Shown here in pieces: positions 1-7,771 of a stretch of DNA of 17,070 nt. Position 1 is the first letter of the stretch. Every line of letters begins with the position of its first letter. The DNA is from Lentisphaeria bacterium. Lineage in GTDB: Bacteria; Verrucomicrobiota; Lentisphaeria; Oligosphaerales; JAFGRS01. The notes under the pieces are model-generated. The model made no database searches, was not told where the DNA came from, and was given only the letters and a program-made list of their open reading frames with translations. The stretch lies in assembly GCA_016935045.1 (NCBI GenBank), contig JAFGRS010000548.1, positions 1 to 17,070 of the forward strand, read 5' to 3'. The position numbers were made by a program, and so were the translations under genes.

Positions 1-2
1 CC

Positions 3-1928
3 GAGATCGCGATCCTGCGCAACCAGTCCTTCCGGGTCTACCCCGACTTCCTCCAGGGCGGCATCATGGACGTCAGCGAGTACGGCGACGGCCGCGGCAG
101 GGTTGTCCTGCGGGCTCGCATCGACAAGGATTCCGACAAGCGGCTGGTCATCCGCGAAATCCCGGCCACGACCACGACCGAATCCCTGATGACCTCGATC
201 GAGGAAGCGGCCCGCCGCAACAAGATCAGGATCGCGGGGATCAACGACTACACTGCCGAGCATGTCGAGATCGAGGTGCTGCTGCCGCGGGGTGTCTACG
301 CCGACGACACCGTCAAGCGCCTGTACGCCTACACCGAGTGCGAGGTCGCGCTGGTGTCCAACATCGTCGTGATCTGCGAGGGGGAGCCCGTCGAATTCAG
401 CGTGAGCGAGGTCCTCAGACGCAATACGGGCAAGCTGCTGGAGTCGCTGCGGCGGGAATTGGAGCTGCTCCTCGGCAAGCTGCGGGAACGGTTCCACGAG
501 AAGACCCTGGCGGAGATCTTCATCGAGAACCGCATCTACAAGCGGATCGAGGAAGCCGAGACCCTCGCGAATGTCATGGGTGAGGTGCGGGCAGGATTGG
601 AACCCTTTCGCAGCCGCCTCAAGCGCGACGTTACGGACGAGGACATCGAGAAACTGCTGCAGATCCAGATCCGTCGCATCTCCCGGTTCGACCTCAACCG
701 CAACCGCGAGGAACTGGACAAGATCCTCGAGGACATGCGCCAGACCAAACACCAGTTGGCCCACCTGGTCGACTACACGGTCGACTACCTGCAGGATCTC
801 ATCCGGCGATACGGCGACCGGTACCCGCGTCGGACCCGCATCGAGAACCTCGAACAGGTCGACGCCCGGGAGGTGGCCCTGCGCAATCTCAAGGTCGGGC
901 ATGACCGCGCCAACCAGTTTGTCGGCACCGAGGTCCGCAACAGCAACAGGAACGAGTCACCCCTGCTCTGCAGCGAGTTCGATCGTCTGGTTCTGCTCGG
1001 GGGGGACGGGGTCTACCGTGTGGTCCCGGTGCCGGACAAGCTGTTTGTCGGCCAGATCAAGTACCTTCTCCGGGCCGATCGTGAACAGGTGTACGCGATT
1101 CTGTACCGCCACCGCAAGACCGGGGTCTACTACGCCAAGCGTTTCCGCGTCGACAGCTACATCATGGACAAGGAATACGCCTCGCTGCCGAAGGGGTGCC
1201 TGATCGAGGCCCTGTACACGAACCAGGGGGTGGTCGTGCGCCTGGACCTGGCCCCGAACGCGAGACGCAGGACGGACCACGTGGATGTGGCCTTCGACGA
1301 GATCGAGGTCCGTTCGGCCCGGGCACGGGGGTTTCGGGTCTGTCCCTACCCGGTGCGAGGAGTCACCGTGCTGGATCGCGGCGTCGCGGGACAGGAGGCC
1401 GAAGCGGGTGTGGAAACCGAGTCCGCGGAGGCTCCGGGAGTGCCGGAGACGCCCGGCGCCCCGGAGACCCCCGGCGCCCCGGAGACCCCCGGCGGGGAGA
1501 CCCCGGAGAACGCGGCGGCCGCCGCCGCCGCGGAACTCCCGCCCGCCGCGGCCGCTCCGCCGCCACCCTCGGAGAGCGAAGAGCCGCCGACGGAACCATC
1601 CCCCGCCAGGGCGGTCGAGGACGTCGCCGACGAGTGGCGTCAGCGGACCCACGCCGCCGCCGGCATCCCCTCGAAGGAGGCCGGGGATGTCCCCCCGGGC
1701 AAAGGCCCGGCCAAAGGCCGCCGCACCCGGCCGGAGCCGGAACGGGGAGCCTCTGGAGCAGACGCCGGGCAGCCGGACGCAGGGCAGGAAGACACGCCCG
1801 GCAAGGCGGCGACACGGCGTTCGAAGCGCCCCGGGACTGCCCCCGAGCCCGAGGCGCAGGCAAAGCCGGAGGCGCGGGAGGGCGTCCGCCGTCTGATCGA
1901 CGAGGAAACGCCTTTCTTCCTCGAGTAG
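3..1928 (+). CDS. parC: DNA topoisomerase IV subunit A (ParC/GyrA family), 5'-truncated by the window edge
   Basis: This is the DNA-cleaving subunit of a type IIA topoisomerase, which works with a ParE/GyrB ATPase to decatenate or relax DNA. The frame is open from position 3, so the true start and the catalytic tyrosine lie upstream. The visible 641 residues begin in the breakage-reunion domain (GDGRGRVVLRARI, the usual TGRG..VRARI region). The coiled tower follows, with EIFIENRIYKRIEEAET, the phrase typical of Bacteroidetes/PVC topoisomerase IV A, and then ISRFDLNR and a helical segment. A shortened beta-rich C-terminal region runs to about position 1370. The last ~180 residues are a low-complexity Pro/Ala/Glu tail that becomes basic near the end. 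GyrA of an unusual lineage is the main alternative. The family call is firm; ParC over GyrA rests on the tower phrase and the lack of a full set of pinwheel repeats. Confidence 0.9.
   Translation, partial: EIAILRNQSFRVYPDFLQGGIMDVSEYGDGRGRVVLRARIDKDSDKRLVIREIPATTTTESLMTSIEEAARRNKIRIAGINDYTAEHVEIEVLLPRGVYADDTVKRLYAYTECEVALVSNIVVICEGEPVEFSVSEVLRRNTGKLLESLRRELELLLGKLRERFHEKTLAEIFIENRIYKRIEEAETLANVMGEVRAGLEPFRSRLKRDVTDEDIEKLLQIQIRRISRFDLNRNREELDKILEDMRQTKHQLAHLVDYTVDYLQDLIRRYGDRYPRRTRIENLEQVDAREVALRNLKVGHDRANQFVGTEVRNSNRNESPLLCSEFDRLVLLGGDGVYRVVPVPDKLFVGQIKYLLRADREQVYAILYRHRKTGVYYAKRFRVDSYIMDKEYASLPKGCLIEALYTNQGVVVRLDLAPNARRRTDHVDVAFDEIEVRSARARGFRVCPYPVRGVTVLDRGVAGQEAEAGVETESAEAPGVPETPGAPETPGAPETPGGETPENAAAAAAAELPPAAAAPPPPSESEEPPTEPSPARAVEDVADEWRQRTHAAAGIPSKEAGDVPPGKGPAKGRRTRPEPERGASGADAGQPDAGQEDTPGKAATRRSKRPGTAPEPEAQAKPEAREGVRRLIDEETPFFLE
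1440..1493 (+). repeat. Three in-frame 18-bp tandem units in the parC tail
   Basis: Three adjacent 18-bp units encode VPETPG, APETPG and APETPG. Units two and three are identical and unit one differs by two bases. They sit inside the disordered tail of the topoisomerase subunit, and Ala and Pro homopolymer runs follow. Such units expand and contract by slippage without breaking the frame. Confidence 0.85.
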
Positions 1929-1950
1929 TCCGCCGCAGAACGGGACACCG

Positions 1951-3165
1951 ATGAGGGCAGACGAACAGCAGCAGGGCATGCCTCGCGCCAGCAAACCCGA
2001 CGGTTCCGACTCCCACCGGCATCTCCTCGCGGCGGCCGAGAGAGCCTGTGCCGCCATGGCCGAACTGCTCAACACCGCGGCCCTGGAATGTGCCGGACGG
2101 GACGCGGCGCACCTCGGTCTGCAGCGCAGCAGCCTTGCCTGGACCCTGGACTCGAGCCCCGACGCTCTCGCCGAGGCGGCCGTCCACGCGGTATCCGAGG
2201 GCATTTCCGATGTGTCCCTGTTCCGGTCGGGGCGGGCCTACTGCTACGCCTGCGGCAACGCCGTCTGTGAGCATGCGGCTCCTCCTTCCTGCGGCGCCGT
2301 ATTCAGCGGTTACGAGTCCACCGGCCGACCGGCCTGGGAGGAGTTCTTCAGCTATCTCCTCGGCATGGGAGACCCCCGCACCGACCAGCTCTTCTCCACT
2401 CCTCCCCAACTCCTCGCCCGGGTCATCGGGCGAAACCGGCTGGTGGCCGCCCAACTCGCCTCCTTCGGCAGAAACGCCTTTACCTACCGCATCTGGGGCC
2501 AGGTCGTCGCGGGATACCTCCACGTCCGCGACCAGCGCTGTGCCCTCACGGCACAACTCGTCGAGGACAGCCAACACCGCCTCCACCTTCAGCTCATCGC
2601 CGACGACCGCCTGCGGGAGGCCCTGGCCGATGCTCCCGAAGGCACCCCCTCCGCCTTCCTCCGGGTCTTCGACGCCGTGGCCGAGGCGCGGCGGCAGACC
2701 GCCTCCCTCTCCAACAGCCTGGTGCAGGGCGCCTCCTCCAGCCAGGCACGTCAGGGAGTCCGGGAGAAGGCGTTCGGGATCCTGCGGCACCTGGCACAAT
2801 CCGTGGAGCGCAAGGGACGGCAACACATGCGCCGAACCGGCCATGCCGAGATCCGAGCGGCCCAACGGCGCCCCGTCCACAAGGCCTATGACGATGTCGC
2901 GGCGGCCGCAGGCAAGGATGTCTTCCAGGACCGCTTCCGACAGTCCATCATCGTCGTGGGGCGAACCGGGAGGGTGCACGTGTTCACGGAGAACGGGCGA
3001 CACATCACCAGCCTGACCCTGGGGAGAGAGGAACTGGAACGTCGTGTTGCCAGGGAGCGGTATGTTCCTCTGCCGCAGGAGCATTTCGACGGATTCCGTG
3101 CCGGTGTGCTGGCCGCCATGCCGTCCGCTGCCGAGGGGCTTCCGGAGAACGGGTCGGAGGCGTAG
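1951..3165 (+). CDS. Conserved-looking hypothetical protein with a Cys/His cluster, downstream of parC
   Basis: I do not recognise a named family. The 404-residue protein has no signal peptide or membrane segment and should be cytoplasmic. Its most distinctive feature is C98-x2-C101-x4-C106-x-H108-x5-C114 (CYACGNAVCEH), a spacing able to bind zinc and loosely like a SWIM finger (CxC...CxH), though the first pair is CxxC. After it comes FSGYESTGRPAWEEFFSYLL, then a long helical Arg/Gln-rich middle (about 200-330) and a small beta-rich C-terminal piece (IIVVGRTGRVHVFTENGRHI). It starts 22 bp after parC with no strong Shine-Dalgarno, so translation may be coupled to parC. Base composition matches its neighbours. 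A DNA- or RNA-associated role beside the topoisomerase is only a guess from position and motif. Confidence 0.75.
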   Translation: MRADEQQQGMPRASKPDGSDSHRHLLAAAERACAAMAELLNTAALECAGRDAAHLGLQRSSLAWTLDSSPDALAEAAVHAVSEGISDVSLFRSGRAYCYACGNAVCEHAAPPSCGAVFSGYESTGRPAWEEFFSYLLGMGDPRTDQLFSTPPQLLARVIGRNRLVAAQLASFGRNAFTYRIWGQVVAGYLHVRDQRCALTAQLVEDSQHRLHLQLIADDRLREALADAPEGTPSAFLRVFDAVAEARRQTASLSNSLVQGASSSQARQGVREKAFGILRHLAQSVERKGRQHMRRTGHAEIRAAQRRPVHKAYDDVAAAAGKDVFQDRFRQSIIVVGRTGRVHVFTENGRHITSLTLGREELERRVARERYVPLPQEHFDGFRAGVLAAMPSAAEGLPENGSEA

Positions 3166-3325
3166 ATCTGTCCGGAGGAACCATGCATCGGCCCGAGAAC
3201 CTCGTACAGGCTTCCGGGTCGACCCGCTCCTCTCCAGACCCGGCCGTCAGACATCCTGATCCGGCGGCAAACGGATGAACCCGAATCGATCCTGGACAGG
3301 CAAGGCCTCCGTCCAATCCGAGAAC

Positions 3326-3408
3326 CGGCTCAGCAGGAGCTTCGCCCTCCAGGGGATGGGGCGTCGCATCTTCGGTCCGCACTGGAGGGCGAAGCTCCTG
3401 CTGAGCCG
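3326..3408. repeat. Perfect 27-bp inverted repeat with 29-nt loop, REP/MITE-like extragenic palindrome
   Basis: The arms at 3326-3352 and 3382-3408 are exact reverse complements, separated by 29 nt. Weaker pairing with G-U steps continues a few bases outward. Both arms encode LEGEAPAEP when read in one frame. I recall this peptide as a frequent spurious ORF product in planctomycete and verrucomicrobial genomes, which suggests a dispersed family of REP-like palindromes. RAYT-type transposases (TnpA_REP) move such elements in other bacteria, but none is present here. There is no T-run after the right arm, so it is not a standard intrinsic terminator, although the hairpin may protect the upstream mRNA end. 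No target-site duplication is visible. The palindrome is certain; the REP family assignment is recall. Confidence 0.85.
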
Positions 3409-3464
3409 CATCCCGGACCATTCGCGGGGTTGACTGAGGGATGATCCGGGCGCGGGTCTTCTCC

Positions 3465-3492
3465 TTGCGTCTGGCCGTCCGGTGGCTATGGT
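3465..3492 (+). promoter_or_regulatory. Candidate sigma-70-type promoter upstream of pfp
   Basis: TTGCGT (3465-3470) is followed after 16 bp by TATGGT (3487-3492), a 4-of-6 match at each box. It would place the transcript start near 3499, about 70 nt before the pfp ATG, just downstream of the inverted repeat. In GC-rich DNA such a match is suggestive only. TTGACT at 3430-3435 was also considered but has no -10 at a suitable distance. Confidence 0.3.
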
Positions 3493-3570
3493 TGGGAACC
3501 GAGGCACGCGAGGCCGGCTGGTGGCTGGCTGCGCGGTGCGGTTCCGAACCGGTTGCGGAAAGGGTGTTCG

Positions 3571-5235
3571 ATGGCAGCGATTTCCCCCTTGCAGAAGGCG
3601 CGGGCTTCCTACCAGCCCAAGTTGCCCGCCGTGCTCGAGGAGAATGGTCCCTTTGTGTCCCTGCGCGAGGGGGAGGCCACCCGCTCGGTGGCCGACCAGG
3701 AGGAGATTGCCCGGGTGTTTCCGGACACCTACGGGCTGCCGGTGGTGACCTTCGGCCCCGGGACGCAGCGGGACACCGAGCCGCTGCGGGTGGGCGTGAT
3801 CCTCTCCGGAGGGCAGGCGCCGGGGGGGCACAACGTCATTGCGGGTCTGTTTGACGGCCTGAAGGCCTTTCATTCCGACAGCGAATTGCTGGGGTTTCTG
3901 GGGGGGCCCCGGGGGCTGATGAAGGACAGGAGCAGACTGCTGACCGAGGAGGTCGTGGACGCCTACCGGAACACCGGGGGTTTCGACATGATCCAGAGCG
4001 GTCGCGACAAGATCGAGACGGCGGAGGATTTCGCGGCGGTGGAGGCCACCTGCGTGCGTCACGGGATCGATGCCCTGGTGGTGATCGGCGGGGATGACTC
4101 GAACACAAATGCGTGCCTGTTGGCTCAGTACCTGATCCGCAGGGGAAGCAAGGTGCAGGTCATCGGTTGTCCGAAGACCATCGACGGGGACCTGAAAAAC
4201 GATCAGATCGAGGTTTCCTTTGGTTTCGACACGGCGACGAAGGTGTATGCCGAGCTGATTGGCAACATCGAGCGGGACGCGAACTCGGCCCAGAAGTATT
4301 GGCATTTCATCAAGCTGATGGGGCGTTCCGCGTCGCACATTGCGTTGGAGTGTGCTCTGCAGACGCATCCCAACTGGTGTGTGATCAGCGAGGAGGTGGC
4401 GGCGCGGGGTCTGACGCTGCGGGCCATCGCGACGGAACTTGCGAACAGAATCCGGGAACGTGCCGATCGGGGCATGAACTTCGGTGTGGCGTTGATTCCG
4501 GAGGGGTTGATCGAGTTCATCCCGGAGGTGAATGCGCTGATTCAGGAGCTGAACGATCTGCTGTCCGAGAAGAGCGCGTTGGGGGCCTACTTCGGCAGTC
4601 TGGCCGGAGATGACGACCGGCTGCAATTCGTGAACAGCAAGCTCTCCTCGGCTTCGAGCCAGGCGTTCAGTTCGCTGCCGATGGCCATCCAGTTGCAGCT
4701 TCTGGGCGATCGTGACGCCCATGGCAACGTGCAGGTCTCGAAGATCGAGACGGAGAAGCTGTTGATCGACCTGGTTTCGGACATTCTGCGGGAGTGGAAG
4801 GCCACCGGGCAATACCAGGGCAAGTTCAGTGCCCAGGCGCACTTCTTCGGCTATGAAGGGCGTTGTGCGGCGCCGTCCAATTTCGACGCGGACTACTGCT
4901 ACTCGTTGGGATACACGGCGGCGGCGTTGATCGGTTCCGGCAGGACGGGGTATCTGAGCAATGTACGCAACCTGTGCGCGCCGGCCCGGGAATGGGAGGC
5001 CGGCGGGGTGCCGTTGGCCATGATGATGAACATCGAGCGGCGCCACGGCCAGTCCAAGCCCGTGATCCGCAAGGCATTGGTGGACCTGGACGGCAAGCCG
5101 TTCCAACGCTTTGCCGCCGGACGGGAGGTCTGGGGCAGCGGCACCGAGTACCTCTACCCGGGTCCGATCCAGTACTTCGGTCCCGGCGAGGTCTGTGACC
5201 GACCCTCCCTGACCCTGCTGCTTGAACGGGGATGA
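3571..5235 (+). CDS. pfp: Pyrophosphate--fructose 6-phosphate 1-phosphotransferase (PPi-PFK, long type)
   Basis: The enzyme reversibly phosphorylates fructose 6-phosphate to fructose 1,6-bisphosphate in the cytoplasm, using pyrophosphate instead of ATP. At 554 residues it fits the long PPi-PFK clade that includes plant beta subunits. The phosphate-binding loop is SGGQAPGGHN. GGDDSN (173-178) has Asp at 176 where ATP enzymes have Gly, and PKTIDGD (201-207) has Lys at 202. These two residues mark PPi dependence. D205 is the catalytic base of the TIDGD motif. MGRSASHIALE provides the fructose 6-phosphate contacts. The start is ATG 3571, because GGAAAGGG (3557-3564) sits 6 nt before it; an in-frame TTG at 3553 lies upstream of that ribosome site. 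The stop overlaps the next gene by 4 bp (ATGA), which implies coupled translation. The family call is very secure; the phosphate-donor call rests on the Asp/Lys pair. Confidence 0.95.
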   Translation: MAAISPLQKARASYQPKLPAVLEENGPFVSLREGEATRSVADQEEIARVFPDTYGLPVVTFGPGTQRDTEPLRVGVILSGGQAPGGHNVIAGLFDGLKAFHSDSELLGFLGGPRGLMKDRSRLLTEEVVDAYRNTGGFDMIQSGRDKIETAEDFAAVEATCVRHGIDALVVIGGDDSNTNACLLAQYLIRRGSKVQVIGCPKTIDGDLKNDQIEVSFGFDTATKVYAELIGNIERDANSAQKYWHFIKLMGRSASHIALECALQTHPNWCVISEEVAARGLTLRAIATELANRIRERADRGMNFGVALIPEGLIEFIPEVNALIQELNDLLSEKSALGAYFGSLAGDDDRLQFVNSKLSSASSQAFSSLPMAIQLQLLGDRDAHGNVQVSKIETEKLLIDLVSDILREWKATGQYQGKFSAQAHFFGYEGRCAAPSNFDADYCYSLGYTAAALIGSGRTGYLSNVRNLCAPAREWEAGGVPLAMMMNIERRHGQSKPVIRKALVDLDGKPFQRFAAGREVWGSGTEYLYPGPIQYFGPGEVCDRPSLTLLLERG

Positions 5236-7769
5236 ACAGGGAAACGCACCATGGTCGGAAGAGGGGGCCGTTTGCGGGGGCAGTGCGGTGCGGGACGGGG
5301 GTGTCGGCGGCTGGGTGGGGGGGGTACGGGTGCGGGAGTTGGTGGGTGCGGGCAGCGGGTCCGGCGGCCGTTCTTCTTGTCGGGATGGCGTTGTGTGCGT
5401 CTGGCGCGCCGCGGCTGGGCGGAGCGGGGTTGCGTGTGGGGCGGTCGCCCATGCTGACGGTGGCCGACTGGGCCTACCTGGAGTACGGCATCGAGAACCC
5501 GGACGACGAGGAGGTGACCGTCCGCCTGTCGCTGCGGGCGGCGGACCGGGAGAGGGCGGTCTACGATCGCGTGCTGACCCTGGGGCCGCACGCCCGCGTG
5601 CGGGCGCGAGACCTGGTTACGGCCGCCGCCGCCGAATCCTACACCCTGAGTCTGTTCGTCGGCGATGCCCGCATCCTGCGCACCGACGTGCCCGTGCGCA
5701 GCCGGGATATCGAGCGTCTCTGCCTGTTGTTCTTCCTCAACGACGACCCCGAGGCAGCGGACACCAAGCAACTCGAGGAGGCGGGGCTGCTGCGGGAACA
5801 GGTGACGGCCGTATCCGCCATGGCCTTTCAGGCGCCCCATCACTGGGCCGGCTATGGCCAGGCAAGGGCGGTGGTGGTCCTGCGTCCGGCCTATTCGACG
5901 ATGACGGCCCTGCAGTATGCGGCGTTGGCCGAGTATGTCCACCGGGGAGGCACGATTCTCTTCGCCGATCCGCGGGGCGCCCTCGATGCCGTCCGAACGC
6001 CCCTCTCGGAGCTGCTGCCGGTGGATCCTCTGCGGATCCGTCTGACGGAGGACCTGCCGAGCCTGGATGCGTGGGGTGAGGCCTGGTGGGCGGAGGCGGG
6101 GAGCGGACCGCGGGCGCCGCTGGCGGACGTGGACGGCATTCCCTTTCTGGAGAGTGTGGCGCGGGGAGACGGCATCACGGTGCTGTCGGCGGGGGAGTAT
6201 CCGGTGTTGCGTTGGTCCCGTTGCGGCCTGGGGCGTTGTGGCTTTGTGGCGCTGAATCCCTGCCTGCGGCAGGTCCGCGCCAGCGGCGTGGTGGCTCCGT
6301 TGTGGAACCACTGCCTGTGCCGGTCGCAGGCCCCCTTTGCCCTGCGGGGATACGAAAACAGCCGCATCCTGCCGGCGCTGCTCGCGCAGTTGACCGGTTT
6401 TCGGGTCCCTTCCGTGCGGTCCATTGCGGGGCTTCTCGGGGGATACGTGGCGGCTCTGTGCCTGACCCTGTTGGGCGGCTACGCCCTGCGTCGGCACGTG
6501 GCGGCCTGGCTTCTTGCGGCCGCGGTCGGTCTGGCGGTGACGGTGGGCGTGTTTGCGCACGCGTTGTCCCGGGCGAGGGACCGTGCTCCCGCCTCCGCGA
6601 TGGTCCTGGATCTGCGCCTGCGGACGGCGAAGCGGGACTCGGGTCAGGCGGTGATCAGCTTCTTCACCCGGGGCGAGATGCATCCCCGGGTCACGGGGCA
6701 AGGCGCGGGGACCTTGTTCCGGGGGTTGCCGTCGGCGGCGCGGGGGCTGGCGCGGGAGCCCTTCGAGGCGCCCCTGCTGGTGCGCCGCGAGGGGGACCGT
6801 TGCGGGTTGGGTGACATCACGGTGCAGGCGTTGAAACCCCGCGCCTTTGCCTGTCTCTATGCGGAGGACCGGGAGGGTGCGGCTGCCGACGCGGTCCTTG
6901 CCCTCGGCCCGTCCGGGCCGGCGCTCGAGGACGCGGTGTTGCCGGCGGACACCGCCGGGGCCGCCGCCAGGGCATACCTGCTGCTGCCGGGCGGGGTGCT
7001 GCCGTTGGAGCGGGATGGCCCACGCATCACCGGGATTGGGGACGATGCCCACCTGCTGGCGTTGGATCCCTTCGTGGATGTGCTGCGTGAGTACCTTGTC
7101 CAGGGGCATTTTCCGTGCCCCGCGTTGGTGGTTCTGCGGCCCTGGGAGGATTCGGGCAGGAACTTGGTCGTGGGCCTGGAGGGATATGAGCAGACGGGCT
7201 ATGCCCTGTCCGTTCTTCCCGTTGCCTGGAGGGCAGATTCCGGGCAGGTGACCGTGCCCGGCGAGTGCCTTGCCATACGCCCCCTCGGCCCCCTGGGACG
7301 TCGGCTGACCGTGACCGGAGGGTGGGAGCCCCACATCCTGAAGCAGGAACAGATCGTGCTGCCGATGGAGGTCCTCCTGCCCCCCGGGCTCCACGACCTG
7401 AAGATCGAGACCGTGCATGTGGAAACCGATTTCAGCAACCCCGGCGGCAATGTCGACATGATCCCACGGCTTGCGCCGTTGCCACTGAAGAGCGTGTCCC
7501 TGGTGGCGGATGGTGAGGAGAACCGTGCCTGGACGCAGGCGGAGGCGGGGGAGGCGGTGGGTCCGGGTCAGTACCGTTTTGCGGGGTTGTCGGGGCAGGA
7601 GGTGACGCAGGCGACCTACGGAGGCTTTCGGATTCTGCTGGCCGTGACGCAGCGTCGTCCGCTGTCTTCGGCTCCCGATGCGGATCGTCTGAACCGCTGG
7701 CGCCTGCTGGGATTGCGGGTCGAAGTCCGGGGCGAGTTGCCCGTGGATACGTCGAGACGAAGGTTCTGA
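5232..7769 (+). CDS. Large periplasmic/membrane accessory protein of an ABC transporter, unknown family
   Basis: I cannot name a family. The longest form is 845 residues. A hydrophobic N-terminal segment ending ALCASGA is a likely signal peptide. An ectodomain follows with YVHRGGTILFADP (to residue 247), a beta-strand/turn typical of class I glutamine-amidotransferase-like folds seen in DUF4350 and GldG-type ABC accessory proteins. Two adjacent membrane helices lie at about 397-420 and 422-445, joined by Arg-Arg-His, and a 400-residue C-terminal part follows. With Arg-Arg-His inside, both large parts would face the periplasm. The start is uncertain: ATG 5232 overlaps the pfp stop but gives a ~40-residue leader before the hydrophobic stretch. 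GTG 5346 has GGGAG 7 nt upstream and gives a classical short signal peptide (MRAAGPAAVLLVGMALC). The gene ends 2 bp before an ABC ATPase, so an accessory role in that transporter is the likely inference. Confidence 0.8.
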   Translation: MNRETHHGRKRGPFAGAVRCGTGVSAAGWGGYGCGSWWVRAAGPAAVLLVGMALCASGAPRLGGAGLRVGRSPMLTVADWAYLEYGIENPDDEEVTVRLSLRAADRERAVYDRVLTLGPHARVRARDLVTAAAAESYTLSLFVGDARILRTDVPVRSRDIERLCLLFFLNDDPEAADTKQLEEAGLLREQVTAVSAMAFQAPHHWAGYGQARAVVVLRPAYSTMTALQYAALAEYVHRGGTILFADPRGALDAVRTPLSELLPVDPLRIRLTEDLPSLDAWGEAWWAEAGSGPRAPLADVDGIPFLESVARGDGITVLSAGEYPVLRWSRCGLGRCGFVALNPCLRQVRASGVVAPLWNHCLCRSQAPFALRGYENSRILPALLAQLTGFRVPSVRSIAGLLGGYVAALCLTLLGGYALRRHVAAWLLAAAVGLAVTVGVFAHALSRARDRAPASAMVLDLRLRTAKRDSGQAVISFFTRGEMHPRVTGQGAGTLFRGLPSAARGLAREPFEAPLLVRREGDRCGLGDITVQALKPRAFACLYAEDREGAAADAVLALGPSGPALEDAVLPADTAGAAARAYLLLPGGVLPLERDGPRITGIGDDAHLLALDPFVDVLREYLVQGHFPCPALVVLRPWEDSGRNLVVGLEGYEQTGYALSVLPVAWRADSGQVTVPGECLAIRPLGPLGRRLTVTGGWEPHILKQEQIVLPMEVLLPPGLHDLKIETVHVETDFSNPGGNVDMIPRLAPLPLKSVSLVADGEENRAWTQAEAGEAVGPGQYRFAGLSGQEVTQATYGGFRILLAVTQRRPLSSAPDADRLNRWRLLGLRVEVRGELPVDTSRRRF
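5313..5346 (+). other. G-quadruplex-forming sequence at the start of the accessory gene
   Basis: Six runs of three or more G (5313-5315, 5317-5324, 5328-5330, 5334-5336, and 5344-5346, the eight-G run being able to count twice) are separated by loops of 1-7 nt on the coding strand, so the mRNA carries the motif. Further G runs lie upstream from 5263. The run at 5334-5336 is also part of the GGGAG that would serve the alternative GTG 5346 start. Whether it folds is unknown. Confidence 0.6.
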
Positions 7770-7771
7770 GC

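Larger units (their letters stand above)
3166..3570. other. 405-bp intergenic region between the hypothetical gene and pfp
   Basis: No convincing gene lies here. It holds a possible 31-codon reading frame at 3183-3278 behind a GGAGGAA sequence (3174-3180), a 12-bp perfect palindrome CGGGTCGACCCG at 3215-3226, the large inverted repeat at 3326-3408, and a plausible promoter for pfp at 3465-3492. The region separates two transcription units. Confidence 0.7.

Noticed and set aside
3430..3458. TTGACT as a -35 box upstream of pfp
   Set aside because: No TATAAT-like hexamer occurs 15-19 bp downstream; the TTGCGT/TATGGT pair at 3465-3492 is better.
3553..3570. TTG start for pfp
   Set aside because: The ribosome site GGAAAGGG (3557-3564) lies inside this extension and is well placed for ATG 3571.
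3247..5106. 619-residue minus-strand frame opposite pfp
   Set aside because: The plus strand encodes the complete PPi-PFK motifs. The antisense product is a His/Arg/Gln-rich shadow of them.
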